Positions 7,649-15,528 of a stretch of DNA of 33,500 nt are shown here, one piece after another. A program made the position numbers and the translations under genes. Below the pieces are notes generated by a model, which was given only the letters and a program-made list of their open reading frames with translations, was not told the DNA's origin and ran no database searches. The DNA lies in assembly GCA_027030565.1 (NCBI GenBank), contig JALVEU010000140.1, positions 1-33,500 on the forward strand, given 5' to 3'. Position 1 is the first letter of the stretch, and every line of letters starts with the position of its first letter. This DNA comes from Gammaproteobacteria bacterium. Its GTDB lineage: Bacteria; Pseudomonadota; Gammaproteobacteria; JAJDOJ01.

Positions 7649-8341
7649 TCACTTGAGCCGCATCCGATGGGGGATCAGGGGCTGTTGCACCTGCTGCAAC
7701 AGGGCGGTGTGCTCACCCTCGGTCTCGGGCCCATGCAGGCCGTATTGCTGCGCCTCGCCCAGCACGTCCGTGGGCGTCTGCCAGCGCTCGCCGAACAGGG
7801 CCTGCTGATTGCCCAAGTAGTGGTCGTAACGCCGGTAGTAGTCCTTCCAGCTCTCGGCCTTGCCGGTCTTGATGAGGCCCATGAGCTTGCGCATGCCGGA
7901 AACCACCGCCTCGGGCCGCGGCATGCAGCCGGCGATGTAGAGGTCGACCGGCAGGTAGTCGGCCAAGACCTTGGCGGTGGCGTAGCTCTGCCAGTACATG
8001 CCCCCGTTGACCGTACACGAACAGATGCCGATGACGTACTTGGGCGCGGGCATCTGCTCGTAGGTGAGGATGATCCGTTTGAGCGTCTTGACCGAGACGT
8101 AGCCCGTCACCAGCAGGATGTCGGCCTGGCGCGGGGTGACCATGGGCTGAATCCCCAGGCGCTCCATGTCGAAGCGCGAGGTCATCGCCGGGGGCAGCTC
8201 GATGGCCCCGCACCCGGTGCAGTAGTGCAGCATGAACAGCGAGTGCGAGCGGCAGAAGCGCACGAACTCGTCGAAGACATGGGCCAACGGATTGGTCCGC
8301 TTGGCAAAGGCCCCTTCGGTCCGGACAGGCAGCTCTTTCAT
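7649..8341 (-). CDS. NuoB/MbxJ-like Fe-S subunit (N2-type cluster)
   Basis: This 230-residue NuoB / small hydrogenase subunit homologue carries the proximal 4Fe-4S cluster next to the NuoD-like site. Ligands fit Cys41 and Cys44 (CTGC, not the adjacent Cys pair of complex I NuoB), Cys109 (in ICSC) and Cys139 (GCMPRPE). The separated CxxC is the hydrogenase/Mbx arrangement, in contrast with the CC pair of bona fide complex I, which supports the Ehr/Mbx assignment. The start is the ATG at 8341, which forms an ATGA overlap with the NuoH-like stop; the frame is open far upstream but that part overlaps the NuoH-like gene. The last 70 residues form a charged extension. In archaeal MBS this proximal cluster is proposed to be the site of sulfane reduction. 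Confidence 0.88.
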   Translation of the reverse strand: MKELPVRTEGAFAKRTNPLAHVFDEFVRFCRSHSLFMLHYCTGCGAIELPPAMTSRFDMERLGIQPMVTPRQADILLVTGYVSVKTLKRIILTYEQMPAPKYVIGICSCTVNGGMYWQSYATAKVLADYLPVDLYIAGCMPRPEAVVSGMRKLMGLIKTGKAESWKDYYRRYDHYLGNQQALFGERWQTPTDVLGEAQQYGLHGPETEGEHTALLQQVQQPLIPHRMRLK

Positions 8342-9225
8342 GACCACATCACCACCGCTAGGCCCAGCAGACCCGCCAGGACCGGCCACTTCCACAGCGA
8401 GCCCAGCATCTGCTCGGCCCGGTAGCGCGGAAACTGAAACGCGATCGTCATGGGGATGGCCACCACCAAGAAGGCCTTGACCAGAAAATCGATCCAGGTC
8501 ACGCCACCGCCCAGGAACAGGGTGGTGTACAGGATACCGGCCGTATACAGGGAGAAACTCTGCATCACGATCAGGCTCCCCAGATACTTGCCGCCCATCT
8601 CCACCATGGGACCGGTGGCGATCTCCGCCGGGGCCACGTAGATCTCGAAGGGCTGCTTGCCCAACATGCCCTGCAGGGCGAACAGCCCCGCAAACGCCAG
8701 CAGCGGCGCCTGGAACAGCCCCCAGCCATGGGCCTGCTGGTATTCGACCATCTGCACCAGGTTGGTGGTTCCATACATCCACGACATGCCGAAGATCACG
8801 ATCACGAACGGGATGTCGTAGGCCAGCATGGCGGTGAGCGCGCGGGAGATGCCGATGGAGGCATTGGGATTGGCGCACTGGCCGGCCGCCAGCGCCATGC
8901 CCAGCGACGGCACCATCAGGAAATAGATGAGCGTGATGACGTCCGTACGGTCGGCGATTCCCGTCATCCCCGGCACGGGAATCAATGTCTCGGCGGCGAT
9001 GTAGCCCCCCACCGCCACGATGATCCCCACGTCGTGGATGAGCCCGTGGGAGATCTGGGTCTGCTTGCCGAAGAACTTCACCACGTCGTACAGGGGCTGG
9101 AAGAACGGCGGACCCACACGCCGCTGAATCTTGGCGGCGATCTTGCGCATCATGAGGAGCATGGCGAGCCCCACCACGAAGGCCACCGCGGGCATCAGCA
9201 CCAGCTCGACGATCAGCGCCATCAT
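8338..9225 (-). CDS. NuoH/MbxM-like membrane subunit
   Basis: This 295-residue polytopic protein has the NuoH signature near the N-terminus (KIQRRVGPPFFQPLYDVVKFFGK, about 32-54) and the acidic loop with PFEIYVAPAEIATG (about 195), typical of the family. It joins the redox arm to the antiporter arm and, in complex I, lines the quinone cavity. About eight hydrophobic helices are visible. The ATG at 9225 overlaps the NuoL-like stop as ATGA, and its own stop overlaps the NuoB-like start, so the three genes are translationally coupled. It corresponds to MbxM by order. Confidence 0.9.
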   Translation of the reverse strand: MMALIVELVLMPAVAFVVGLAMLLMMRKIAAKIQRRVGPPFFQPLYDVVKFFGKQTQISHGLIHDVGIIVAVGGYIAAETLIPVPGMTGIADRTDVITLIYFLMVPSLGMALAAGQCANPNASIGISRALTAMLAYDIPFVIVIFGMSWMYGTTNLVQMVEYQQAHGWGLFQAPLLAFAGLFALQGMLGKQPFEIYVAPAEIATGPMVEMGGKYLGSLIVMQSFSLYTAGILYTTLFLGGGVTWIDFLVKAFLVVAIPMTIAFQFPRYRAEQMLGSLWKWPVLAGLLGLAVVMWS

Positions 9226-11093
9226 GCCGCCACCCACCAGAGCGCCAGGACGGTCACCCCCAGGAGCCAGGCGGCAGGCTGAACCACCCGGTAGACCCCC
9301 GCGGCGGCCTGGGCCAGCAAGTCCGTGGCGGCGACCACGGAATCCTGCAGCCACTGGAAGCTGCCGCGATACCAGGGACCGATGCGGTGCATGAGCCCGG
9401 CATAGAAGTTGTCGCTGTAGTGGTAGCGCACCTCGGCGGTGAGAAAGTGGCCGCCGGCATAGTTGTCCAGTTGATGCACGGTGCGCGCCCGGCCGCCGGC
9501 CAGGAAGATCAAGGCCCCGACACCGAAGCCGGCGAACAGGATGCCCACCACCCAGAGCATGTCCAGCCCCCCGTCCGGCCTCTCCACACCCCCCAGGGTG
9601 GGCGCCAGCACGGCCAGCCCAAGCTCACGCTGCACCGTGGTCAGCCAGTCGAGGACCAGGCCCGGGGCGAGCCCCGTGACGAACACGATGAGGGAGAGGG
9701 CGAGCATGGGTGCCAACATGGACCCGGGGACCTCGCGCACCGACTCGTGCTCCACGCGCAACTGGCCCAGGAAGATGTTGTGCAGCAGCTTATAGACCGA
9801 GACGATGGTGCCCAGGGTACCCACCACCGCCGCCACGAAGAGCAGCGGCTGCCCGTCGTCGATGAGCGCCCGGTAGATGAGCCACTTGGACACGAAGCCA
9901 TTCATGGGTGGGAGCCCCGCCAGGCCGATGATCCCGACGAGCAGCACCAGGAAGGTCAGCGGCATGCGGGTGACCAGACCGCCCAGCTTGTTGAGATCGG
10001 CCGTGCCCGTGCGGTAGACCACCGCCGTGACCGCCATGAAGAGCGCCGCCTGATAGGTCGCATGGTTGAACACGTGCATCAAGCCCCCAGCGCTCGCCAG
10101 GGCATCCCCCATGGCCACCCCCATGAGCATGTAGCCGCCCTGCCCGATGCCGTGCCAGGCGAGGAGCCAGCGCGCATCGTTCTGCTTGAGCGCCGTGAAG
10201 GTCGGCAGGACGATGGTGAAGGCGGCGATCCAGGCCAGCAGCTCGTGGGCCTCCAATGGTGTCCACGGAATGCTGAGGGCCTTGAGCGTCCCCAGCCCCA
10301 GCACCCCGAACAGGGTGAGCAGCATGGCATACAGGCCCATGCGCGAAGAGATGGCCCCCAGGAACGCCGATCCGGGTCCCGGCGTCTCGGCGTAGGCGCC
10401 CGCCTGCCAGAGGTGGAAGGGCAACAGGCCCATCTTCACGCCGAAGCCACCGGACAACAGGATCACCAGGGACCACAAAGTCCCGGCAGAGAGGTCCGGC
10501 ACCACCGCCGCCAATGCGCCAAACTCGAACGAACCGGTGAGCGCATGGGACAACACCATCGCCGCCATGACCGCCATGGCCCCCCCGATGGCATACACCA
10601 GGTACCGCAGCGCCCAGCGCACCCCCACGCCCCCGGCTGCGAGCATCAGCACGAAGCTCGCCCAGCTCACCAGTTCCCAGCCCACGAACAGGGAGAGGAA
10701 GTCGCGGGAGGCCAGGAGCACGTACATGGTCGAGGGGTTCAGGGCCAGGGCGAGCTGCAGCAGGCGCAGATCACCACCTTGCTCGGCGTAGTGCCGCCCC
10801 CAGGCGCCACTCATGAACCACGCCGCCGCCAGCGCGGCACCCGCCGTGATCACGGCGAAGAACCACGACAGGGCCGTGAACTGCCAGCTCAGGCCGTACC
10901 CCAGAACGCTGAATGCGGGGGAGGCCGGCACCGGATCCGCCCCGTAGGCCAGCGGACCCATGAACGCCACCAGCAGGAACTGCACTCCATACAACGCAGT
11001 GAGCCACGGCCCAGCCGAGGGCGAGCGCCCGAAGAGCCCCGCGGCCAGGGCGGTCAGGGCAGAGGCCAACCAGAGCCCGTCCAGCAGCGTCAC
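9222..11093 (-). CDS. NuoL/MbxH'-type proton-translocating antiporter subunit
   Basis: This 623-residue protein has about 14 membrane helices and belongs to the NuoL/NuoM/NuoN-MrpA/D family. The essential Glu is at 140 (GWELVSWASF), the helix-7 Lys at 220 (FGVKMGLLPFHLW) and a helix-12 Lys near 403 (MNGFVSKW). The usual H-x3-H-x3-K motif reads H340, H344, Q348, so the Lys is replaced by Gln. The C-terminal 60 residues contain a further amphipathic and hydrophobic stretch. The start chosen is the GTG at 11093, which forms a GTGA overlap with the upstream stop and puts the first hydrophobic helix at the N-terminus. It is the second antiporter-like subunit of the complex, as in Mbx (H and H'). 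Confidence 0.88.
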   Translation of the reverse strand: MTLLDGLWLASALTALAAGLFGRSPSAGPWLTALYGVQFLLVAFMGPLAYGADPVPASPAFSVLGYGLSWQFTALSWFFAVITAGAALAAAWFMSGAWGRHYAEQGGDLRLLQLALALNPSTMYVLLASRDFLSLFVGWELVSWASFVLMLAAGGVGVRWALRYLVYAIGGAMAVMAAMVLSHALTGSFEFGALAAVVPDLSAGTLWSLVILLSGGFGVKMGLLPFHLWQAGAYAETPGPGSAFLGAISSRMGLYAMLLTLFGVLGLGTLKALSIPWTPLEAHELLAWIAAFTIVLPTFTALKQNDARWLLAWHGIGQGGYMLMGVAMGDALASAGGLMHVFNHATYQAALFMAVTAVVYRTGTADLNKLGGLVTRMPLTFLVLLVGIIGLAGLPPMNGFVSKWLIYRALIDDGQPLLFVAAVVGTLGTIVSVYKLLHNIFLGQLRVEHESVREVPGSMLAPMLALSLIVFVTGLAPGLVLDWLTTVQRELGLAVLAPTLGGVERPDGGLDMLWVVGILFAGFGVGALIFLAGGRARTVHQLDNYAGGHFLTAEVRYHYSDNFYAGLMHRIGPWYRGSFQWLQDSVVAATDLLAQAAAGVYRVVQPAAWLLGVTVLALWWVAA

Positions 11094-12667
11094 GAGCGTG
11101 CCCCTCGAGTCGGCGACCCCGCCGGCCACCCATAGGCCCGATCAGCACGGCCCATCGGGCGATCGGAACCTCTGGAGGCGGGATGCGCTTCGCTGATGCG
11201 GTCTTCGCGCTGCCCGCGCCGGGCTACCGCGCGATCACCGAGCACGGTGCGTATATAGCCCTGGACGTCGGCCGCTTGCGCGGCCATGGCCTTCAGACCA
11301 TCGCCCAGCGGGTGCAGGGCGAATACGGAACCCACGAGCACCAGGCCGGCGAGGGAGGCCGTCACCAAGTCCAGCCCCCGATGCGGCCCGGGACTCGTGT
11401 AGCCGGCTTCACGCGCCAGTAGCACCGACAAGGTGCGAAACAGATAGGCCGCCTCCACAACCGTGGCCGCCATGACGGTCAGAGCGCCGAGCCACGCCAG
11501 TCCGGTGCCCAACCCCATCAGGCCCATCACGGTGAGGAGCTTGGCCCAGAAGCCCGGCAGGGGCGGCAACCCCACCAGCGACAGCGCGAACAGGATGAAC
11601 AGCCCGCTGGCCAGCCAGTGGCCGCGACCGGCGCCGCGCAGGCCTTCGATGGACCCGCCCCAACGCTCCGCCAACAGGAACAGCGCGGGCTTCACCAGCA
11701 GATGGTGCAGGGCCACGGCGAGCCCGGCGACGATGCCCGCCTCGCCCGGCACCGAGAAGGCGACGAACACGATGCCGAGCTGCCCGATGGACGAGAATGC
11801 GAACTGGCGCCGGAGGTCACGGGCCCGCCAGGCGGCCAGCTCGCCGGCCACGATGCCCAGCATGCCCAGCACCAGCATGAGTTGGGCCGCCTCGGGTTGC
11901 GGAAAGATCAACACCAAGATCCGCACCACCACCAGAACCGCGAGCTTGGACACCAGCCCCGCCAACAGCCCAGCCAGACGCCCGGATACGCTGCCATACA
12001 CCTCCGGCACCCAGCCGTTGACCGGGAACAGCTCGCCCTTGACCCCGAGGCCGATGAGCATGAGGGCAAAGGCCGCCAGCCCCACCGGGTCCTGGAGCCG
12101 CTCCGGGGCGAGTGTGGCCAGATGGGCCAGGTTCAACGTGCCGGTGCGCAGGTAGACGATGGTGATCCCGGCCAGCAGCAGCACCGAGCCCGCCGCGCTC
12201 AGCAGCAGGTAGCGCAGCGCGGCCCCCTGCGCCGCACCGGTACCGCGGCCGGCGATGAGCCCGAAGGAGGCCGCCGCCGTGAGCTCGTAGAAGACGTACA
12301 GGTTGAAGATGTCGCCGGAGAGCGCCAGACCGGTGGCCGAAGCGGTGAGCACCAGCGTGAGCGCGAACTGCTGCGGCGTGCCCTCGCGCGGCCACAACAG
12401 CAACGCCATGAGAGGCACCGCCAGCCCGAACAGCAGGGCCACGGCATCCAGATAGAAGACGATCCCCAGCGGGGGGCGGAAGCCGCCGATGGCAATGGCC
12501 ACCGTGCCACCGTCCAGGCGCGCCCATGCGACCCACAGGACGCCGATGCAGACGGCCAGCGTCCCCCAGCCCAGCCACTGTGCCAGGGCGCGCGAACTGC
12601 GCCCCAACGCTGGAGTCAGGAAGCCAGCGAGCAGGGGCAGGGCCACGGCCAGGACCACGAAGTTCAT
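11090..12667 (-). CDS. MnhD/MbxH-like antiporter subunit with a repeat-encoded C-terminal tail
   Basis: This 525-residue polytopic protein is of the MrpD/NuoN family. Key residues are present: Glu128 (FYELTAAASF), Lys210 (GLGVKGELFPVNGWVPEVYG), Lys326 (HHLLVKPALF) and Lys376 (GFWAKLLT). It would carry one cation or proton channel of the Mrp arm. Residues beyond about 480 form a hydrophilic Arg-rich tail. Codons 488-513 (11130-11206) coincide with a copy of the REP-like repeat found at 6896-6972, so the tail appears to have been created or replaced by repeat insertion. ATG at 12667 overlaps the MnhC-like stop as ATGA, and its stop overlaps the next start as GTGA. Confidence 0.9.
   Translation of the reverse strand: MNFVVLAVALPLLAGFLTPALGRSSRALAQWLGWGTLAVCIGVLWVAWARLDGGTVAIAIGGFRPPLGIVFYLDAVALLFGLAVPLMALLLWPREGTPQQFALTLVLTASATGLALSGDIFNLYVFYELTAAASFGLIAGRGTGAAQGAALRYLLLSAAGSVLLLAGITIVYLRTGTLNLAHLATLAPERLQDPVGLAAFALMLIGLGVKGELFPVNGWVPEVYGSVSGRLAGLLAGLVSKLAVLVVVRILVLIFPQPEAAQLMLVLGMLGIVAGELAAWRARDLRRQFAFSSIGQLGIVFVAFSVPGEAGIVAGLAVALHHLLVKPALFLLAERWGGSIEGLRGAGRGHWLASGLFILFALSLVGLPPLPGFWAKLLTVMGLMGLGTGLAWLGALTVMAATVVEAAYLFRTLSVLLAREAGYTSPGPHRGLDLVTASLAGLVLVGSVFALHPLGDGLKAMAAQAADVQGYIRTVLGDRAVARRGQREDRISEAHPASRGSDRPMGRADRAYGWPAGSPTRGARS
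11130..11206 (-). repeat. REP-like repeat copy B, inside the MnhD-like coding tail
   Basis: Read on the minus strand this 77-base segment aligns without gaps to 6896-6972 and matches at 62 of 77 positions. Shared blocks include AGCGAAGCGCATCC, GAGGTTCC, ATCGCCCGATG and ATCGGGCCTA. In copy A a TAA interrupts one frame (GATAAGCG); here the corresponding bases read CATCAGCG and the frame is open. Confidence 0.85.
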
Positions 12668-13095
12668 GCCGGACGCTCCACGGCCGGCGCGTTGCGGCTG
12701 GTCTCCGGCGGCAGGCCGGCGGCCGCGTCCAGGTCCTCGTGCAAGCGCGCCCGCAGGGTGCGCATCTCCACCGTCCCATAGGCGCGGCGCACGCGCAGCA
12801 CCAGGGCCAGGGCCAGGGCCTGCACGCCCACCCCGATGACGATGGCGGTGAGCACCAGGGCCTGGGGAATCGGGTCCACCATGGGCCCGGGAACCCGACC
12901 CTCCAGTAGAATGGGGGCGAACGCACCCTGACGAAAACCGGACAGCACCAGCAGCAGATTCACCCCAGCCTCGGCCACCGCCAGGGCCAGGACCAGACGC
13001 ACCAGATTGTCCCCCATCACCAGTCCGGCCAACCCGATGATGAGCAGGCTCACCGCACCCGTATACAGGACGATCTCCAGTGGGGGCAGGGTCAC
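12664..13095 (-). CDS. MnhC/MbxG-like (NuoK-type) antiporter subunit
   Basis: The product has 143 residues with three hydrophobic helices (about 5-27, 32-55, 75-101), matching the MrpC/NuoK family. The block GDNLVRLVLALAVAEAGVNLLL carries the conserved Glu within the second helix. The C-terminal 40 residues are a charged cytoplasmic tail longer than usual. The start is the GTG at 13095, forming a GTGA overlap with the MnhB-like stop, and its stop overlaps the MnhD-like start by 4 nt. It bridges the antiporter modules to the rest of the membrane arm. Confidence 0.88.
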   Translation of the reverse strand: MTLPPLEIVLYTGAVSLLIIGLAGLVMGDNLVRLVLALAVAEAGVNLLLVLSGFRQGAFAPILLEGRVPGPMVDPIPQALVLTAIVIGVGVQALALALVLRVRRAYGTVEMRTLRARLHEDLDAAAGLPPETSRNAPAVERPA

Positions 13096-13787
13096 GGCTC
13101 AGCGGCCTCCGTCTCCTGCAGGGTGCTCATCAGGCCCGCGATCTCGGCGCCCACCTTGAGCCCTACGGCGATGTAGAGCAGCGGCAGGGTGCCGGCCGAA
13201 AACAGGCTGCCCAAGGCGCCCTTGCCCAGCATCGGTGCGAGGAAGTCGCCCTTCACCGCCAGTGCCCACAGGCCGATCAACACGAACGCCCCACCCGCCA
13301 GCCCCTCGACCCAGTTCACCACAGCGTGGTTCAGGCTGTCCCCAGGGCGGCCCAGCAGCGGCAGGAAGAAGGCGGCGGCGAGGATCACGCCCCCCTGGAA
13401 ACCGCCACCCGGAGTCAAATGGCCGTGCAGGACGATGTACAAACCCACGATCACCAGAAGCGGAAACAGGAGATCGGCCGCCGCCAGCAGGATGAACCCG
13501 CCCTCGGGATCGGGCCGCTGGTCGGCACGTCGTCTCATGCCCGAAAGGATCAGTCCCACGCCGGCGGCCGCCGCGAACAGGATTGAGAGCTCACCCAGGG
13601 TGTCGATACCGCGATAGGCCAGCACCACGGCGGTCACCAGGTTTGCCGCCCCAACGGCCTCGGGACCCTGGCCGAGGATCCCCTCTCCCGCGACCATGGG
13701 CGCCGCCCCCACCGGCAGATCCGCTGCGAGCACGAGCAGGAAGAAACCGAGGCCACCGGCAAACAGCAGCGAAGTGAAGTTACGCAT
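13092..13787 (-). CDS. MbhE-MbhF-like fusion: MrpA C-terminal segment plus MnhB domain
   Basis: This 231-residue membrane protein has two recognisable parts. Residues 1-85 resemble the extreme C-terminal segment of MrpA (MbhE-like), with the motif NLVTAVVLAYRGIDTLGE. Residues about 105-220 form the MnhB domain, with the motif HGHLTPGGGFQGGVI. In Mrp the first part is fused to the large MrpA subunit, and in Mbh it is separate; here it is joined to B. About six helices are visible. ATG at 13787 overlaps the DUF4040 gene stop by 8 nt, and its stop overlaps the MnhC-like GTG. It contributes to the Na+ path in the membrane arm. Confidence 0.87.
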   Translation of the reverse strand: MRNFTSLLFAGGLGFFLLVLAADLPVGAAPMVAGEGILGQGPEAVGAANLVTAVVLAYRGIDTLGELSILFAAAAGVGLILSGMRRRADQRPDPEGGFILLAAADLLFPLLVIVGLYIVLHGHLTPGGGFQGGVILAAAFFLPLLGRPGDSLNHAVVNWVEGLAGGAFVLIGLWALAVKGDFLAPMLGKGALGSLFSAGTLPLLYIAVGLKVGAEIAGLMSTLQETEAAEP

Positions 13788-14076
13788 CGTCGCCCGACCC
13801 CTGCAGGGAATCCCCCGGCCGCGGGTGGTTGTCGTCGCCGAGCCCCCAGAGGCCGAGGCGGCGCAGCGCCAACACCAGGATCACTCCGCTGAGACCCGCC
13901 CCCACCGCAGCCTCGGTCATGGCCACGTCCGGCGCGCGGATGATGACGAACACCACGGAGAGGGCCAACGAGACCACCGAAGAGGCCGCCACGGCGGCCA
14001 GCAGATTGGGCAGCAGCAATACCGCCAGGGCCGAGAGGATCATGATCGCCACCACCAGGACCGTGATCCAGTACAT
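13780..14076 (-). CDS. DUF4040/MbhD-like small membrane subunit (MrpA C-terminal domain)
   Basis: The product has 98 residues with three hydrophobic helices and the motif APDVAMTEAAVGAGLSG, which is diagnostic of the DUF4040 domain found near the C-terminus of MrpA and as MbhD in membrane-bound hydrogenases. The acidic residues in that motif lie in the cation path of Mrp-type complexes. The chosen ATG (14076) shares bases with the MnhG-like TGA (TGATG), so translation is coupled; a longer open frame upstream would overlap MnhG. The last 20 residues are hydrophilic. Confidence 0.87.
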   Translation of the reverse strand: MYWITVLVVAIMILSALAVLLLPNLLAAVAASSVVSLALSVVFVIIRAPDVAMTEAAVGAGLSGVILVLALRRLGLWGLGDDNHPRPGDSLQGSGDDA

Positions 14077-14396
14077 CAGCCCTCCTCCCGGGCCGGCGCT
14101 TCCCGGTCTTCCGGCGCCCGCCAGGGGCGCACGCCCGCGATGAGGAAGGCACGGGCCAGCGCCGACGAGCTCACCGGGCTCGTCACCAGGATGAAGCCGC
14201 CGATACAGACCAGCTTGGTCCACCACTCGGGGTGCAGGAAACCGATGCCGAGCAGAAACGACAGCGCGCCGAGGGTCACCGCCTTGGTGCCCGTCTGGAT
14301 GCGGTTGAATACGTCCGGCATGCGCACGAGCCCCAGTGCGCCCAGGAAGGAGAACGCCGCCCCGATCAGCAGGAACACGTCACCGACCCAGCGCAT
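14076..14396 (-). CDS. MnhG/MbxC-like antiporter subunit
   Basis: The product has 106 residues with three helices and the MrpG signature LVRMPDVFNRIQTGTKAVTLG (about 23-43). MrpG is a small accessory membrane subunit needed for assembly of the Mrp complex. The ATG at 14396 is preceded by AGAGG eight bases upstream, which favours it over an earlier in-frame start at 14432. A 72-base gap separates it from the MnhF-like gene. The C-terminus is acidic and hydrophilic. Confidence 0.88.
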   Translation of the reverse strand: MRWVGDVFLLIGAAFSFLGALGLVRMPDVFNRIQTGTKAVTLGALSFLLGIGFLHPEWWTKLVCIGGFILVTSPVSSSALARAFLIAGVRPWRAPEDREAPAREEG

Positions 14397-14468
14397 GCAC
14401 CACACCTCTGCTGCGGCCCACCGCGCCGGCACCAGACCGGACCGAGCCGGCAGCCGCGGGCAGTGCTC

Positions 14469-14729
14469 TCACGAACGATTCCCTTCCACCACACGGGCCA
14501 GGGCCACCATGCCCACAAAGGAGAGCACGCCGTAGATCATGGCCACGTCGAGGTAGAGGGGGCTTTCGAACACCGCGGCAAAACCGGCCAGCGCCACGGT
14601 GGTCACCACCGAGACCATGTCGGCGCTCACAAAGCGGTCCGGGTTGGTGGGACCCACCACCAGGCGCCCCAGCCCCAGCAGCACGGCTGCACACAAGAGT
14701 ACGGTGGCGACGATCTCGACGGCGGTCAT
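14469..14729 (-). CDS. MnhF/MbxB-like antiporter subunit
   Basis: The product has 86 residues with three predicted helices and the MrpF motif GPTNPDRFVSADM (about 26-38). MrpF is a small membrane subunit of Mrp-type cation/proton antiporters. The ATG at 14729 follows GGGAGATACG, a good ribosome binding site; an upstream in-frame start at 14771 has none. The 90-base gap to the MnhE-like gene holds no recognisable terminator. Confidence 0.88.
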   Translation of the reverse strand: MTAVEIVATVLLCAAVLLGLGRLVVGPTNPDRFVSADMVSVVTTVALAGFAAVFESPLYLDVAMIYGVLSFVGMVALARVVEGNRS

Positions 14730-14819
14730 CGTATCTCCCTGGACGGCGACCCGTCCCCAGCTTGCCCGCAATCTACACCGATCGGGCGGCCCGCTACTGA
14801 TCTGGATCAGACCCGATGT

Positions 14820-15332
14820 CTACTGGAGAAAACCCCGAATGTGGCGTTCGAAGCCCGCAGCGATCCGCCGGGTGGCCGACTCCAGATCGGTACCGGGTGA
14901 GGCGTCGATCCAATGGACCAGTATCCGGTCCCCACGCACGTCCACCGACAACGTACCCGGCGTCAGTGTAATGCTGTTGGCCAGTAAGAGCCGCCCAAGA
15001 CGTGATTTCAGCCCGGTCCGCACCTCCACCACCGCCGGCCGGATGGGCAACGACGGCGACAAGACACGTCTGGCCACGTCCAGATTGGCGCGCACCAGGG
15101 CGTAGAAGAAATAGCCGAGATAGGCGACCAGGGCAACGGCTGCCGAAGGCACCAGGCGCACCCCGCCGAGGATGGCGAGCCGCGGCCCTGCGACCGCCAT
15201 GGTCGCCGCCACCACCAGCACCCCGGCGAGCAGTTCCTGTCCGTCGGACGTGCCGGTGAGCAGGACCCAGAGCAGCATGCCCGCAGCAAAACCGACCACG
15301 TACTGGGACAGACGGGGCGAGACTTCGGTCAT
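14820..15332 (-). CDS. MnhE/MbxA-like antiporter subunit, first gene of the operon
   Basis: This 170-residue MrpE-family protein has two or three N-terminal helices (from about 10 to 80), then a soluble domain with LGRLLLANSITLTPGTLSVDV-type sequence, the family hallmark near residue 115, and a conserved HWID block. The start at 15332 is favoured over the ATG at 15347 because GGAG lies 7 bases upstream of it. It is the first gene of the minus-strand run that ends with the rubrerythrin-like gene at 3229. Gene order E-F-G-D-B-C-D' followed by NuoL-, H-, B-, C-, D- and I-like genes parallels archaeal mbx. Confidence 0.87.
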   Translation of the reverse strand: MTEVSPRLSQYVVGFAAGMLLWVLLTGTSDGQELLAGVLVVAATMAVAGPRLAILGGVRLVPSAAVALVAYLGYFFYALVRANLDVARRVLSPSLPIRPAVVEVRTGLKSRLGRLLLANSITLTPGTLSVDVRGDRILVHWIDASPGTDLESATRRIAAGFERHIRGFLQ

Positions 15333-15373
15333 GGATCCACTCCCCATAGTGGTCGCCCGGCCACTGAGGACCG

Positions 15374-15417
15374 GGCCTTCCGGAAGGCCAGTCTAGGCCT
15401 TTCTTTCCCGATTGCAA
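15374..15417 (-). promoter_or_regulatory. Candidate sigma-70 promoter and palindrome upstream of the Mbx-like operon
   Basis: On the minus strand TTGCAA (15412-15417) and TAGACT (15390-15395) are spaced by 16 bases. Directly downstream lies a perfect 16-base palindrome, GGCCTTCCGGAAGGCC (15374-15389), where transcription would begin. The palindrome could be an operator or part of a dapB terminator. The rest of the 15333-15528 gap shows nothing recognisable. Confidence 0.35.
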
Positions 15418-15528
15418 GGTCGGGTCCCGGCCTGGTCCATCGGAGACATCCGGGCGCGACGGGTTGCACACCGGATGCCACGTCCCACCCGCCGCCGGGC
15501 ACCCAGACCCTTGGCCCATGAGCGAGGC

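Noticed and set aside
5709..14729. Ordinary complex I (nuo) or a true group 4 [NiFe] hydrogenase
   Set aside because: NuoA, E, F, G and J are missing and Mrp subunits are present; the NuoB-like Cys arrangement is CxxC; the NuoD-like protein lacks the full NiFe ligands and no hyp maturation genes are seen.
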